Below, one piece after another: positions 24,300 through 34,808 of a DNA stretch of 64,000 nucleotides. The notes under the pieces were generated by a model, which saw only the letters and a program-made list of their open reading frames with translations, was not told where the DNA came from and made no database searches. Position 1 is the first letter of the stretch. Each line of letters starts with the position of its first letter. A program made the translations under genes and the position numbers. The stretch comes from Amorphophallus konjac (lineage: Eukaryota > Streptophyta > Magnoliopsida > Alismatales > Araceae): NCBI GenBank assembly GCA_022559845.1, contig CM040120.1:305696740-305760739 (forward strand). The letters run 5' to 3'.

Positions 24300-25788
24300 C
24301 TGACAACACCCAGCTAAACATCATCCTGGCACTGACATCTAGCTGCTCTCCCTCAATTAGCTCATCAAATAACTCCTCTATGGGATCCTAGTCAGCCTCA
24401 TAATTGACGGATACGATCCCATGTGCGAGGTCACCGGTTGAAGAATCCCCGATGACCAAAGAAGGCTGGGTAGGACAACTAATAGCATAATGACCAACTC
24501 CTCCGCACCTATAACACTCATGATGGGACCTAGTGCCCTGAGGTGCTCCACCAGTCATCGGCCCCTTTCCCTTGTCATCACGATGGGCTGGGGGAGGTGG
24601 AAGCTGGGGTCGGGCAGGAATGGTGGGTTGCTGGGGCCGAGCGGCAGGGGCAGGAGCCTGGGGTCGAGGGGGATAATCCCTCGGAGGGGGAGGGAAAGGT
24701 CTAGGGGCAGTGAGGTCTTGACGAGTGGGTTCCTATGGATAAGCCATGGGTCCCTGAGGATAAGGTCTAGTCATAGCACGAGGGTCTGACCATCGAGGAT
24801 ATGTGGGTCCAGGGCGCTGGACCAGAGCAAACTCGGACTCAAACTGCTCTAACTCGAGTGCGACCTGATAAGCCTCCTCCAGGGTCGTCGCATGGCGGTG
24901 AAATAATTCATACTGGCAGTGTGGCCGTAGACCCCGACGAAAATGAGAGATGGTCATGGCACTCTCCTCCGTGACCCCACATCGCAAGTAGTACTCATCA
25001 AAATTAGCGATGTAGTCCGTCACAGTCTGATCCCCTTGGCTGAGACCCTGCCACCTATCAGTAAGCCTCTGACGGTATGTGGCAGGAAGGTATTTTTGCC
25101 TGAGCTTTACCTTCATCTCATCCCATGTCTCAACCTGGGGTTGATGTCGCTGCATCAACAGGCTCTCCACGTTCCTCCAATAGGTCTGTGCCTGCCCTAG
25201 CAACTTTATTTTGGCAAATCGGACTCTCCGGTGGTCCGTCATCTCGTACCACTCGAAGTAGTGGTCCATACCCGCCTCCCAATCAATATAGACCTTAGGG
25301 TCCAAGGACCCATCAAAGGTGAGAGGATCCGCACGCACAGACCTAAGGACACGGTCATCCTCATCGTCCCTATTGGGCCGATAGCCATGCCGGGCATGGC
25401 CATAACCCTCAACCTCATTATCGGACCCAAAATCATCTAACTCCTGGACACGCGGTCTCCGATCATCGGCCCTAGGGTGTGTGAGCTGAGGGGGAGGGTC
25501 CAGTGGGCCGTGGGCTTGCCCGGGGACATCCTCACGCGGATCTCTACTCTGGTTGGGCCGCCCAACCAGACCTTGAATGGTCTTGTCGGAAGCCTCCATT
25601 CGGTCCTCCATGGCCTTCATCCGGCCCTCCATGAATGCGGCATGATCTCTAAAGCTCATATCGGGCTGATCTATCCGATTCATGAGAGCCGACATCATAT
25701 CCTGAAAGGAAAAGTCAGTAGGGGCAGCACTCTTAGGGTCAACCATCGGGACCGTGGATTGGTAATCGGTACCACGCCGAGTGGGCAT
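24300..25788 (-). pseudogene. gag of element D
   Basis: Starts at an ATG (25788-25786), about 140 bases after the PBS. The first 350 residues are open: an acidic, charged N-terminus, then a capsid with LTFDGSLDPKVYIDWEAGMD, HYFEWYEMTDHRRVRFAKIK and VKLRQKYLPATYRQRL. After a TAG near 24730 (in place of Q) comes a P/R/Q-rich linker and a CX2CX4HX4C zinc knuckle (CYRCGGVGHYAISC, 24475-24516) that would bind genomic RNA. A second stop lies near 24388. The sequence type is that of chromovirus gag. Confidence 0.9.
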
Positions 25789-25925
25789 GCAATGAAGCTA
25801 AAGGCAAGCGATAGAGCTAAATGCAAGGAAATTTTTTTTCTCTATTCTTTTTTTAATGCAAACTAATGCAAGACTCTAAGGGGCAAAAGGGGTAGAATGC
25901 AGACTCAATGCACCCTAGACAACCT

Positions 25926-25940
25926 GTGTCTATGATACCA
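25926..25940 (-). promoter_or_regulatory. Primer-binding site of element D
   Basis: On the minus strand TGGTATCATAGACAC lies four bases after the 5' LTR end. TGGTATCA is the start of the usual initiator-Met tRNA complement in plant gypsy and copia elements; the later bases deviate. Confidence 0.85.
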
Positions 25941-25944
25941 AAAT

Positions 25945-28533
25945 TGATGCAGGACGCTATGCAAGCTAGACTCTATGCAACGACGGGCCTAAAGGAACAA
26001 CTAAGACCAACAACTTTGCAATAGATTGAACGGCGTAGACTCAACATATAAGGTTCCCCAGAAGGAAACTGTGCCACTCGACAAGAAACTCTAGCTCACA
26101 GGCATCCCAAGAGAGGGAAGTGTGCCGATCCGCACGGTTGAGAAACCGACAGGATCTAGGGTGCATGACTCCACACTCGCGACTCAGACGAGTCACGAGA
26201 CAGTCACACTCTCTCACCGTGGTAGTGATATAACAAATATAAGAGCTAGGCACATATGATATCACAAGTAGAGGCGTCAAAAAATTATACTAAATGACCA
26301 TGTAACGCAAAGGAGGGGCAGACGCATACCTCCACGCTCGGGACGTGGGGAAGAAGCCCGGCCAAGTCACACAACCACCCGGTACAAGAGTTAAACCAGT
26401 ACAAGTCAAACATGGCCCACTCCTTGCAGGGAGGTAAAAGGCTACACCGCACTATCCGGGGGTCGTGCGAAGTGGGGTGACGGGTACGGGTCGGTGAAGC
26501 TCGTCGCCCACGGTGCCACTGCGAATTGGTCGGACTAAGCTGCTTCCATGGACCGGCCTGGAACCAACAGCAAGGAAGGCGAGTCCTGCGCACCAAGGAT
26601 GGAGCAGCGGTCCCGGAGGGGGCAACAAGGGACGATGACCGCTTCGGAAGAAGCTGGAAGCCGACAGCACTGGAAGGAAGTTCTGGCATGACCTCGAACG
26701 GGCGGGCAGACTGCTGGCCAATCTGCATGGTGTTGGGAAGCAGTAGGAAGACGAGCCTGGTACTCCACCTTCTACTTATCTGCCGGTCATGGAACTTGGC
26801 ATGGACACTATTGGGAATGTCCCAGAGATGCCGCTGGAGTAGCGGCTGCAACTGAGCACTGTGGAGACCGTGGTGAATTTTTGGAGTAGGCCCTGCGCTT
26901 CTGGACTGTCTACTGGTAGCATGATAGGGGGTGGACGAATGGGCTGGAACCGGGGCTTCTGGGTGGCAAATGGGGCATGATTTTCTCTAGTGCATAGGTG
27001 AGGGTTGTGTCATGGTTGGATAGCAGTGGCGGGGTGGCGTGTAGTGGTGGTTTTGGGCGTGGGAAGTGAAAACAGGTGGTGCTCAGTTTTGCAGTTCAGT
27101 GCAGTCAGAACTGAGAGCTATGAACGTGGATGGGGTAAGCAGGGAAAAGGGGCTCAAAAAATTGAAAGAAAACTCTGGGGGATGGTTTTGGACGTGGTTA
27201 GGCAGTGCTCAAAATTTCAGGTCATTTGGAGACGTTTTCGGGACGTCCCTTTGGATGGGTTTTGACTCTATCCCGGCAGACCTGCATAGAGGTAGTCTGT
27301 GCATGAAAATGGGTTATGAAGGTATCTTCGGCCACAGATAGAGTTAGGGCGTAAGATTTTATGGGGATATGGGGGACTTAAGGGGAAGAAATGTCTAGAA
27401 GAGATGGAAGCGATCAAAGGATGGGAAGGGGGCACAAAAATTTGACCTTTGTAGCTCTGCCAACAGGCAGACAATCATATGCAATCTGCCTAGGGTTTAA
27501 GGGCTATGAAGGAAACTTTGTGCACAGGACGAATTTGGGCATGGGGTTTTGAGGAGACGTGGGGGACTTGTAGAGGAATAGAAGCTATGAAGGGGTGGAT
27601 GGGATATGAGGATGGGAAAGGGGCGTGCCAATCTGTTCTTCATGGCCCAGTTCTGCAGTAAGACAATCAGGGAGATGCGCAGGGCAGCTGGGATCTACCT
27701 CCTCCACACTTGCAACACGGCCACGATCTCTGAACTCCGGGCTTGGGGAGAGGTTGGGAGGTCGCCTCCCAGCAGCTTGAGCAGCAGAGAAAGGGAGAGA
27801 GAGAGAGAGGGCTAGGGCGTCGCACCCTAGAGGAAGAGGAAGAGGAAGGGAGAGGAAGAGATGGAGGGCGTCGCACCCTAGAGGGGAGGGGAGGAAGAAG
27901 AAGGAAAGGCCCTTGGCAAATATTTTGATTTTCATTCTTTCATCATTAAAATCCCTCAAGGGGGCAATACATGACAATATATAAAGGATGGGCTCCATCT
28001 TCCCTCCTTGGAGTTTGAGTTTGAACTCATTTGAAATTTGAAATATATGGGCTCCATTTTCCCTCCTTGGAGTTTGAATTTGAACCCATTTGAAATTTGA
28101 AATCTATGGGCTCCATTTCCCCTCCTTAGAGTTTTAATGTGAACCCATTTGAAATTTGAAATATATGGACTCCATTTTCCCTCCTTGGAGTTTGAATTTG
28201 AACCCATTTGAAATTTGGGGTGGGCTTTGGGCCATGGCACTCCGATCCCTAAGTCCTAGGTGGGCCTTGGGTGCCCCTAGCCCAATACCAAGAGAAGGAA
28301 GGCTTGGGCCTTATGCCCTCAAAATGACCCAATTCCCTCAACCTAGACTCTTAACGACCTATTAACTAAATGGCCTTCAAATGGCTTACAAAATAGACAC
28401 AACTTGAAATAAAAGAGAAATTAAAATCTAACTGTCTCCGAGCCATAACGAAGTCTGTGTGGCTCTGCAGGCCCGTCGTCGATGGCTCGTCTGTGAGGCC
28501 TCATGTCGGTCTTGGCCTCTGTTGTACTCACCA
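25945..28533 (-). repeat. 5' LTR of element D (right copy)
   Basis: Pairs with 15759-18280. It is ~65 bp longer because the ~60-bp internal unit (27988-28218) is present four times, against three in the other LTR. Confidence 0.9.
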
Positions 28534-28538
28534 GGTCG
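28534..28538. other. Target-site duplication of element D, right copy
   Basis: GGTCG; partner GGTCT at 15754-15758. Confidence 0.65.
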
Positions 28539-28860
28539 ATAGGGTCTACCGTATGACACACTGGATCCTCATCTCCCACCTTAGTCCTAGGAAGGGCTAG
28601 GTATGTCTCAATCTCCTCTGTAAGGACGGTGGCTTTAGAGGTTGGGAAGACAAAGGTGTGTGTTTGAGGGTGCCATAACTCCACTAGAGATGAAATACTA
28701 TGCCAATCAAGGGAGATTTTCTGAAAATTTTTGGCTAAGACAAGTAGTGGGTGAAGGTGCCCCGCTTTTAATATTGAGATAACCTCTAAAGGAAGTTCCT
28801 TTATCATGGGAGCCACCCACTTTAGGCTAGAGTAATATCATGGGCTAGGAAGGAGCTGGA
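28534..28860 (-). pseudogene. Plant mobile domain protein, 5' part (locus 1)
   Basis: The minus strand reads SSLKWVAPMIKELPLEVISI, then LVELWHPQTHTFVFPTSKAT and LTEEIETYLALPRTKVG. The LWHPxTHTFxFP...ATxxxEEI...LxLP pattern is typical of the start of the plant mobile domain. A TGA just upstream of SSLKW sits where W would be expected. The frame runs into element D at 28538 and continues beyond it at 15753. A 3' splice site (TTTGTTTCTCCAG) lies just upstream near 28855. Confidence 0.75.
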
Positions 28861-28955
28861 GAAACAAAGGAAGAAGGAAGGCAGAAGAAGAAGAAAGGTA
28901 ATATGAGAAATTTAAGGAAATTTATGAAATTTGAACATTCATTGTTTTAACTCAC

Positions 28956-29090
28956 CTCTCTTGAAGAATTTGTGCTCAGATGCTTGGGGATAGAAGTCAG
29001 CCGCTGCAGCTCCCCATGCTCCTTCTTAGCTGGTCGTGGACCGTTGTAGACACCCTCACCCATTGTGCTACCTTCAAAGGACCTCTTCAT
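28956..29090 (-). CDS. Candidate first exon of PMD locus 1
   Basis: An ATG at 29090 is followed by 45 open codons to a GTGAG donor (28955-28951), with a 3' splice site near 28855. A TATA box lies ~85 bp upstream. However, another frame (GAAAADFYPQASEHKFFKR) looks more protein-like in the second half, so an indel may separate the ATG from the real reading frame. Treat as a tentative exon; no homology beyond the PMD context. Confidence 0.3.
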
Positions 29091-29171
29091 GGTGATTTGG
29101 GTAGTTTTACTAATGTTTTTAAGGCTTAAAGAGAAGGTTTTCTGTGAGTTGCGAGTTTGGGGTGCATTCCT

Positions 29172-29181
29172 AGTTATAAAG
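29172..29181 (-). promoter_or_regulatory. TATA box for PMD locus 1 (minus strand)
   Basis: Minus-strand TTTATAACTA lies ~85 bp before the ATG at 29090 with an A/C-rich stretch between. If used, the antisense gene has its own promoter, independent of any LTR. Confidence 0.4.
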
Positions 29182-29330
29182 CTTAAATTTCTAGTCCTAT
29201 TGCATTAGGATTGAGGCTGGGGTGCCTCAATTTGAGTTAGGATGGGTCTTAGCATGAGTTGGGCGTTGTAATCTGCACATTAGGACTCTATCGGAGAGTC
29301 CCGTTCAGATTTAACTGAGGTTTCCCCCTT

Positions 29331-29560
29331 GCGGCCTATCGCAAGACCGCTAAGGTCATCTAGCAGTCATCTGATGACCATTTGTCCCCTCTCTTCACCG
29401 CCTTCTCTCCCGTTCACCTAGCGGTGGCCAGGTGGTCATTTACCCCCTTTTGCGGTCTCATGAGGACCGTTTTCTTACTATTCCCAATCTATGTTCGTCT
29501 ACCCTTAGCGGCCTGCCATAGGACCGCCACACAGTGGGTAGCGGCCCTGTTGAGACCGTC
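29331..29560 (+). repeat. GC hairpin cluster between the two PMD loci
   Basis: About six motifs, at 29331-29351 (GCGGCC...GACCGC), 29360-29383, 29421-29440, 29452-29473, 29508-29527 and 29541-29560. They use the vocabulary of element A and of 14450-14706. Confidence 0.7.
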
Positions 29561-29779
29561 TCTCTCATCTGACCAGCGTGTTCTCGCACCAAGCCTCTCT
29601 CTCTCTCTCTTTGGTCTCTGTGTCTTAGAAACATCATCTCTCTCTCTTTCCTTGTCAGTCTTAGGGGTGATCATTCAGTTAGTAAAGTCATTGTTAGCAT
29701 CCACACATTTGCATTTCTAGAGGTCAAAAGATCATGTTTTGCATTAAGCTAAAGTCATGTACATGAATAAAGGGAAAAG

Positions 29780-31048
29780 AAAATAGAAAGATACATCAAG
29801 CAGGTCCCTCTCCCAGACTCTCTCTGTCCCTAGCACCCTCATGGCTCTTCCCCGACAGGTCCATAGCTATGCTTCCCTCCTCCCGATGTCACCGTCTCGC
29901 CTCATCCACGTTCCTCCGATGTCCGGATGAGCCAATGAAGTACTCCCTATAAGCACTGCTGTGTGCGCCACTCGGGGTCTTGCTGCGCTGTGGTCCTCTG
30001 CCCCTCGACTAAAAAGCCTGCTACAATGCTCCTACTGCCCCGTCGAAGTTTGTAATCTGCAACCGGACCTGCTCTACCTCTGCGCGAAGGCACTCGGCCT
30101 CTACACGGTAGCGGTCTGCCTCTGTCGCCTCGGCCTGGAGTCACTCTACCTCCGCTTGGGATCGCTCCGCCTCCTCTCTCTGTCGACTGGCCTCACTTAG
30201 CACTGTCACTAGCTCCCTCGCCTATACATGAATTCATTACAGTTAGTCAATTGCATTCATAATCACAAAGTCAAAGGGAAGTATGCCTGTTTACTTACCC
30301 TCTCTGCGAGAGTGGCCTCGGCCTCCCCGGCCCAAGCAACCGTCCGAGCGAAGTCGGCATCCCACTCTGCCCGATCCACTGGTGGCTTGGAGGAAGAAGA
30401 TGGAGTGTCCGGTTCCCGTCGCTGTGCTCCCTCGGCTCGCTGCATTTAGGAGTCAGTCAGTCAAGTCCATAGCATTTGCATATTAAGTCTAAGGTTAGGT
30501 AGAACACACTAGAAACTCCAGCGAGCACTGGAATTCATCCCGCTACTGAATGGTGGAGTGGAGGAGACCCTGGAGCTCTGCTATCCGTCCGTGAGGGTCT
30601 AGCTGCATATAGAAAGTCAAGTTGTCAGTACATCAGATATCATTAGGGAAGCATAAAGTTTAAAAGTCATACAGGTCGTCGAGAGCCACATAAGACCTGG
30701 ACTCCGTAGCGTCTTGCGTAGGCCTTCAGGTAGGCCTCGTCGCTAGTAGCTCGGGCTCGCACCGCCTAACCTCTCTTCGTCCAGTCGCGGATCTGGTCCA
30801 CCGCTCGAGTGACCCAGTCAATCTCGCCGGTTAGTCCTCGGGAAGATCGCCCCACGCGCTACTCCTCTCGTGTCAAAAACTCCACCTCCGGCTAGTGGAC
30901 GCCCCTTGTCCTCATAACTAGGCGATGGTGCAGCGGCTCGATGATGTTCATACAATGGAGCCAGATGTCTCATCCCGCATACGCCTGGGCCGCCTCTACC
31001 CAGGGCTACCCATCCTACCCCTCATCACGATACGGTGTCTAGTGCACC
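29780..31048 (-). pseudogene. Second minus-strand PMD-type gene, C-terminal exons (locus 2)
   Basis: Reading leftward, short exon-like frames are separated by splice-like signals. The segment 31048-30680 gives MNIIEPLHHRLVMRTRGV, GEIDWVTRAVDQIRDWTKRG and SDEAYLKAYARRYGV, the last two resembling the PMD C-terminal region of locus 1. Then come a short exon near 30600 (after ATATGCAG), an exon at ~30447-30290 (AEWDADFARTVAWAGEAEAT) and a coiled-coil exon at ~30220-29990 (RSQAEVE, LQAEATEADRYRVEAECLRA). Several stops break the frames. The PMD core expected further right (beyond 31050) was not found. A hairpin cluster lies just past its 3' end, as for locus 1. Confidence 0.55.
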
Positions 31049-33032
31049 TGAAAAAGGGAAGGCAGTAGAGTAAAGTGTCCATGTCGAACAAACATTTAAT
31101 AGGTGCATTTAGAAGTTTAAAGTTTGGAGTCTTTCCGATGCATAAGGTAGTGTGTCGATGTCATCCTAGATCGCCCGCACTAAGCGTCGTAGTGACCCGG
31201 TGTCCCGAACTGCCATCCACCGCCTCGCGATGGGAACTCGGTCGGGGTGTACCTCCTTCCCTCTCCCTAGGACGGGGAGGTACACCTAGGTCCATACTTG
31301 GATTGTCATGTGTCAGCATACAGCATAATCATAATTGCATAAGCATTTAAGGTAGAAGGATTACCTGAAGAAGTGGGGAGAACCCGCCCAGCATCATCTG
31401 TCGAGCGGTGGTACTGAGGGAGTCGAACAGGAACGCTAGTGATGGGGACATCAGAGCAAGAGCACTAATATTTTATTTTACATTTGTGTCCTTTTGTTTG
31501 CTTTTATATCCTTGGGAAAGTATGTTTACAATTGTAAAGCTTTATAAGCCAATGTGTCATTCCCTAAGGATCTTTGGGTTTATTTGCAAAATGTCAGTAA
31601 GTCCAGCAAGGGGGCCCTCACTCCTTCCCCATTGGTCCACCTAAGCCATAGGGGTCCATGTGGGGTTGGTCAACTATCCTAGGTGGCTTCTAGATGGTTG
31701 GACCATTCCAGGAGACAAGTGTTACCAAAAGTCCAAATTGGAAGCTACCTTGGTCAAGGGGGCGCCCCCCCCCCCCTTAATTACTTGTTTAATGTGGTTC
31801 CAAACCACATGGGAGAATAACTTTTGAACTCCCTCTTTTAACCCTCCCAATTCTAGATCTAGGGATATTTAGAGTCTTTTTACATTTCATACAAATACCT
31901 TGTATTTCCATTTTGTGTGAATTAATGATAAGAAAATATTGAAAAGGCCAAGAACTTGGTGCGCCCCTCCATCTCTCCCTCTGGTTTCCCTCTTCCTTCT
32001 CCAATCTCCAGGGTGTGGAACCCTTCTATCTCATCCCCTCCCCCTCCAGATTCTATCTCTGACGCTACCGCCGTCGTTCGTGCCGCCATCGAACCACCGC
32101 GAAGCAACTTCCGAAGTGCTGTCCACATTGCTATTCTTCTTGACAGAGGTCTACTCTGAGAATTTTAGCTCTCAACTCCCATATCTTTTGGAGCGGAGAT
32201 TTTCAGGGTAGGTTCCCCACGTGAACCCCCACCTCCAATAAATTTCCCTCAAAATCAGAGCTTCATCCAATTTTCTTTTCCTTTTTAGTTTCTAGATCCA
32301 CCAGATCTGTCCCTATTCAGATCTATGTAACAACAGCTCTGTGTTTCCACGTTTCGACCCCCTTCATCCACGAATTTTCTTAGAATTTCTGGAGTCCTCT
32401 ACCTATTTTTAAAAATCACTGTCAGATCCAAAATTCAGTTCTGTCTCTGCTGTCCAGATCCAACCACCAGTGCCATAAATTCCATTTCCCCTATTAAACC
32501 TCCACACAAAATTCTACAAATAATATCTACATCTTCCTTACTTCATTTTCCACAACTTTCATCAAGGAGTGAACTTATAGATCCGAAGTTCTTCCTTCGG
32601 TCAACTCGTGTTCTTAGGAAAACTCAGATCTGTCATGTCAGATCTGGTTCTGGCAACCAGTAACTTCTAAATTCGACCAAGGCCAGATCCGGGATAGTCA
32701 AATTTCTCTCTTTGGCCATAGATCGAAGTACTTCAAGTCAGCTTTCCAATGGTGCCAGTTTCGTGTCGATCGACATTGGGGCTGATCGCAGCAGCCGTTC
32801 TTGCCGGGTCGCGCGCCGCAGAACAGAAGCTCAAGCCCGTGGATAGCAAGCCGAACCGACCGCCCAGCCGGCCGACTCGCCTTCCACAAGGCGAACCAGC
32901 GCGTCGTCGTCCCAGGGAGCACCCCTCCAGGCGTCCCCACCACAGTGGCGCCACCCCGGTCCCACTCGGCCCCACTTACCAGCACGTGGGCCCCACGTTC
33001 ATGAGTACGCGTGTAGCTCTTTACCAACCTGC
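31049..33032. other. Unclassified non-coding block before element C
   Basis: 31050-31440 is weakly like the PMD locus. 31456-32700 is pyrimidine-rich, with runs such as C13 at 31767, and has features of an LTR or leader (ACCTTGTATTTCC, TGTGTGAATTAATGATAAG) but no terminal pair. 32700-33032 is GC-rich. No protein is recognised; open frames here look spurious. Confidence 0.4.
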
Positions 33033-33944
33033 TGTTGGCACCCAAAATATGATCATCGGCGACCAAGCCATAAAGACGAATGACCCGGCCCACCGAAGCA
33101 CGGAAGCCGATAAAGATCAACATATTGAAGACTTCTCAAGCTGCCAGAGCCTCGAGTCACTCCGTATGGATACGGGGACTTCACCTCAGGAGAGCCAAGA
33201 TGAATCCACAACCAACCGGCAGTGCGACCAAGCTGCCCAATGAACCGGCATCGACTTTGTCGTGCTGCATCCACTACACCCGTTGTCCGATCAAAGATGA
33301 TGGTCTATCCGGTGGTCTCCCACCACATGAAGAGGCTCTCCTGAAGACAAAGGAGTTTCCCCCTGGCTGCCCGAAATGGAGGGCCGAAAGCCCTGTCGGC
33401 GGAAGATCCCGATCGCCCCGCATGGGCACGGCTTCCCGGCAAGATGGGCCCGTTAGTGGCCGAATGATCACCCAGCTCGGGCGGAACTATCCCTGGGGTT
33501 ATCTCACCTTCCAAGGAGCTTCGGGCACGAGCCAGGTCGAATCAACAGCATGGATCGTAGAGCTGAGGGCTGTGTCAGCGGGAAACCCACACGATAAAAC
33601 TAAAGCTATCTGGAGTCTTGAGAATAGACGTAAGTCGACCAGGCATTCCGACAAAACACCTCGTCAAAGTCTGGATGGGCGTTGGCGAGATAAAAGCTCA
33701 CGGTGACCCCCGGAATTGTCCCCAGACTCATCGACTGCTTGAAGCTCATATAGAGCACTAGCCCGGCATGCCCTTATCCCGGCGCGCCCCATCTTCAGCC
33801 CTTATACCGGCGCGCCCCCATCTTCAGCCCTTATGCCGACGCGTAAATCACCCTAATGGATGGCTCCGATCCTGGCGCGATAAGCCTTGAAGGCTCCCCC
33901 GGTGCACCAATCCCACGCCGGTTCAACGTTCGAACTCGTGTCCC

Positions 33945-33957
33945 TATATATATATAT
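33945..33957 (+). promoter_or_regulatory. TATA run, core promoter of element C LTR
   Basis: CCC followed by a (TA)n run and GGCTG, ~910 bp into the LTR, with an A15 run ~12 bp downstream. It serves as the likely promoter. Confidence 0.5.
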
Positions 33958-34020
33958 GGCTGTTCGAGAACAAAAAAAAAAAAAAAGAGAGGCAGATCAA
34001 GAAGAAAGACCAGAAGATAT

Positions 34021-34051
<31 letters not shown>

Positions 34052-34803
34052 GAGGAGCTCTTGAGAGGGTTTTCTCCTGAAGTAGAGAGGGAGTAGGAGG
34101 AGCTTTGGTCGGTCGTCTTCTTCCTCTGCGATACCCTGTTTCGGGAACAGGTGGGCGTCGGTGTGCTGATTCTTTTCCGGTTTTCTGAAGATCTCTCTTC
34201 TGAAACTTCCACCCATCGAATGTAAGCGAGGGGGGGAGGAGCGACGATGATATGAGTCGATTCTCCTCCCCCCTCTATGCGATTTTCTTCTTTTGCTCTT
34301 CCCTTGTTGTTGCGCTCCGAGCGTCCTCTGCCTTTGATATTGTCGAACGGCGACCAAACAATGGTGCCGGTGCTGTACTCTCACCATGTAAATGCTAAAA
34401 CCCTTCCCGTTTCTGGGATGGTAATATATATATACGTGCGTGTGAACGCTCAAACCAATAGATCGAATGAATGATCCTTAGCTTCTTTTATCTACGCCAA
34501 TGCCCGTGTCTGGGTTCTTCTCGGCATGGCTGTGATTCCGGTTTCCCCCGAAGTCTGCATCGTGCCCCGAATCATCGTGGGCTATAGAAACACCCCTCCC
34601 GGGGGGGCTTTTCTATCGTTCATTCCTTTTTTATGTTTGATTCAAGGGTTTTGCATCTCTTTCTCTTCTCGGATGGAGCCGTGCCTCTGCGCGTGCCTCT
34701 GCCCTCCATACATAGGGTCTATCCCCCCTGAACATTACTTTCCAACTGTTCGAGCATATGCCCATGCAATGAGCCCGCCCCGTTTATGCATTTACTGCAT
34801 CTG

Positions 34804-34808
34804 TGCGT
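34804..34808. other. Target-site duplication of element B, left copy
   Basis: TGCGT, identical to 45077-45081. Confidence 0.95.

Larger units (their letters stand above)
15759..28533 (-). mobile_element. Element D: chromovirus-type Ty3/gypsy retrotransposon, minus strand
   Basis: Two ~2.5-kb LTRs in direct orientation enclose gag, protease, RT, RNase H, integrase and a C-terminal chromodomain, all on the minus strand. An initiator-Met-like PBS lies next to the right LTR and a purine tract next to the left one. It is inserted in a PMD gene and itself contains a 2.37-kb probable solo LTR. By eye the first ~235 aligned LTR bases differ at about 15 positions, mostly C/T or G/A, so this is an older insertion than B. 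It carries stops and at least one frameshift. I did not assign the chromovirus lineage. Confidence 0.9.
33033..34808 (+). repeat. 5' LTR of element C, left part
   Basis: Starts TGTTGGCACCCAAAATATG, a typical Tat-clade LTR start. It has three GGCGCGCC-type motifs at 33775-33845 and a TATA run at 33945. It breaks at the target duplication of B and resumes at 45082. The total LTR is ~3.5 kb. Confidence 0.75.

Noticed and set aside
32749..33706. 164- and 208-codon + strand frames before and across the start of element C
   Set aside because: The second crosses the LTR border at 33033; both have random composition in GC-rich DNA and no recognisable motif.
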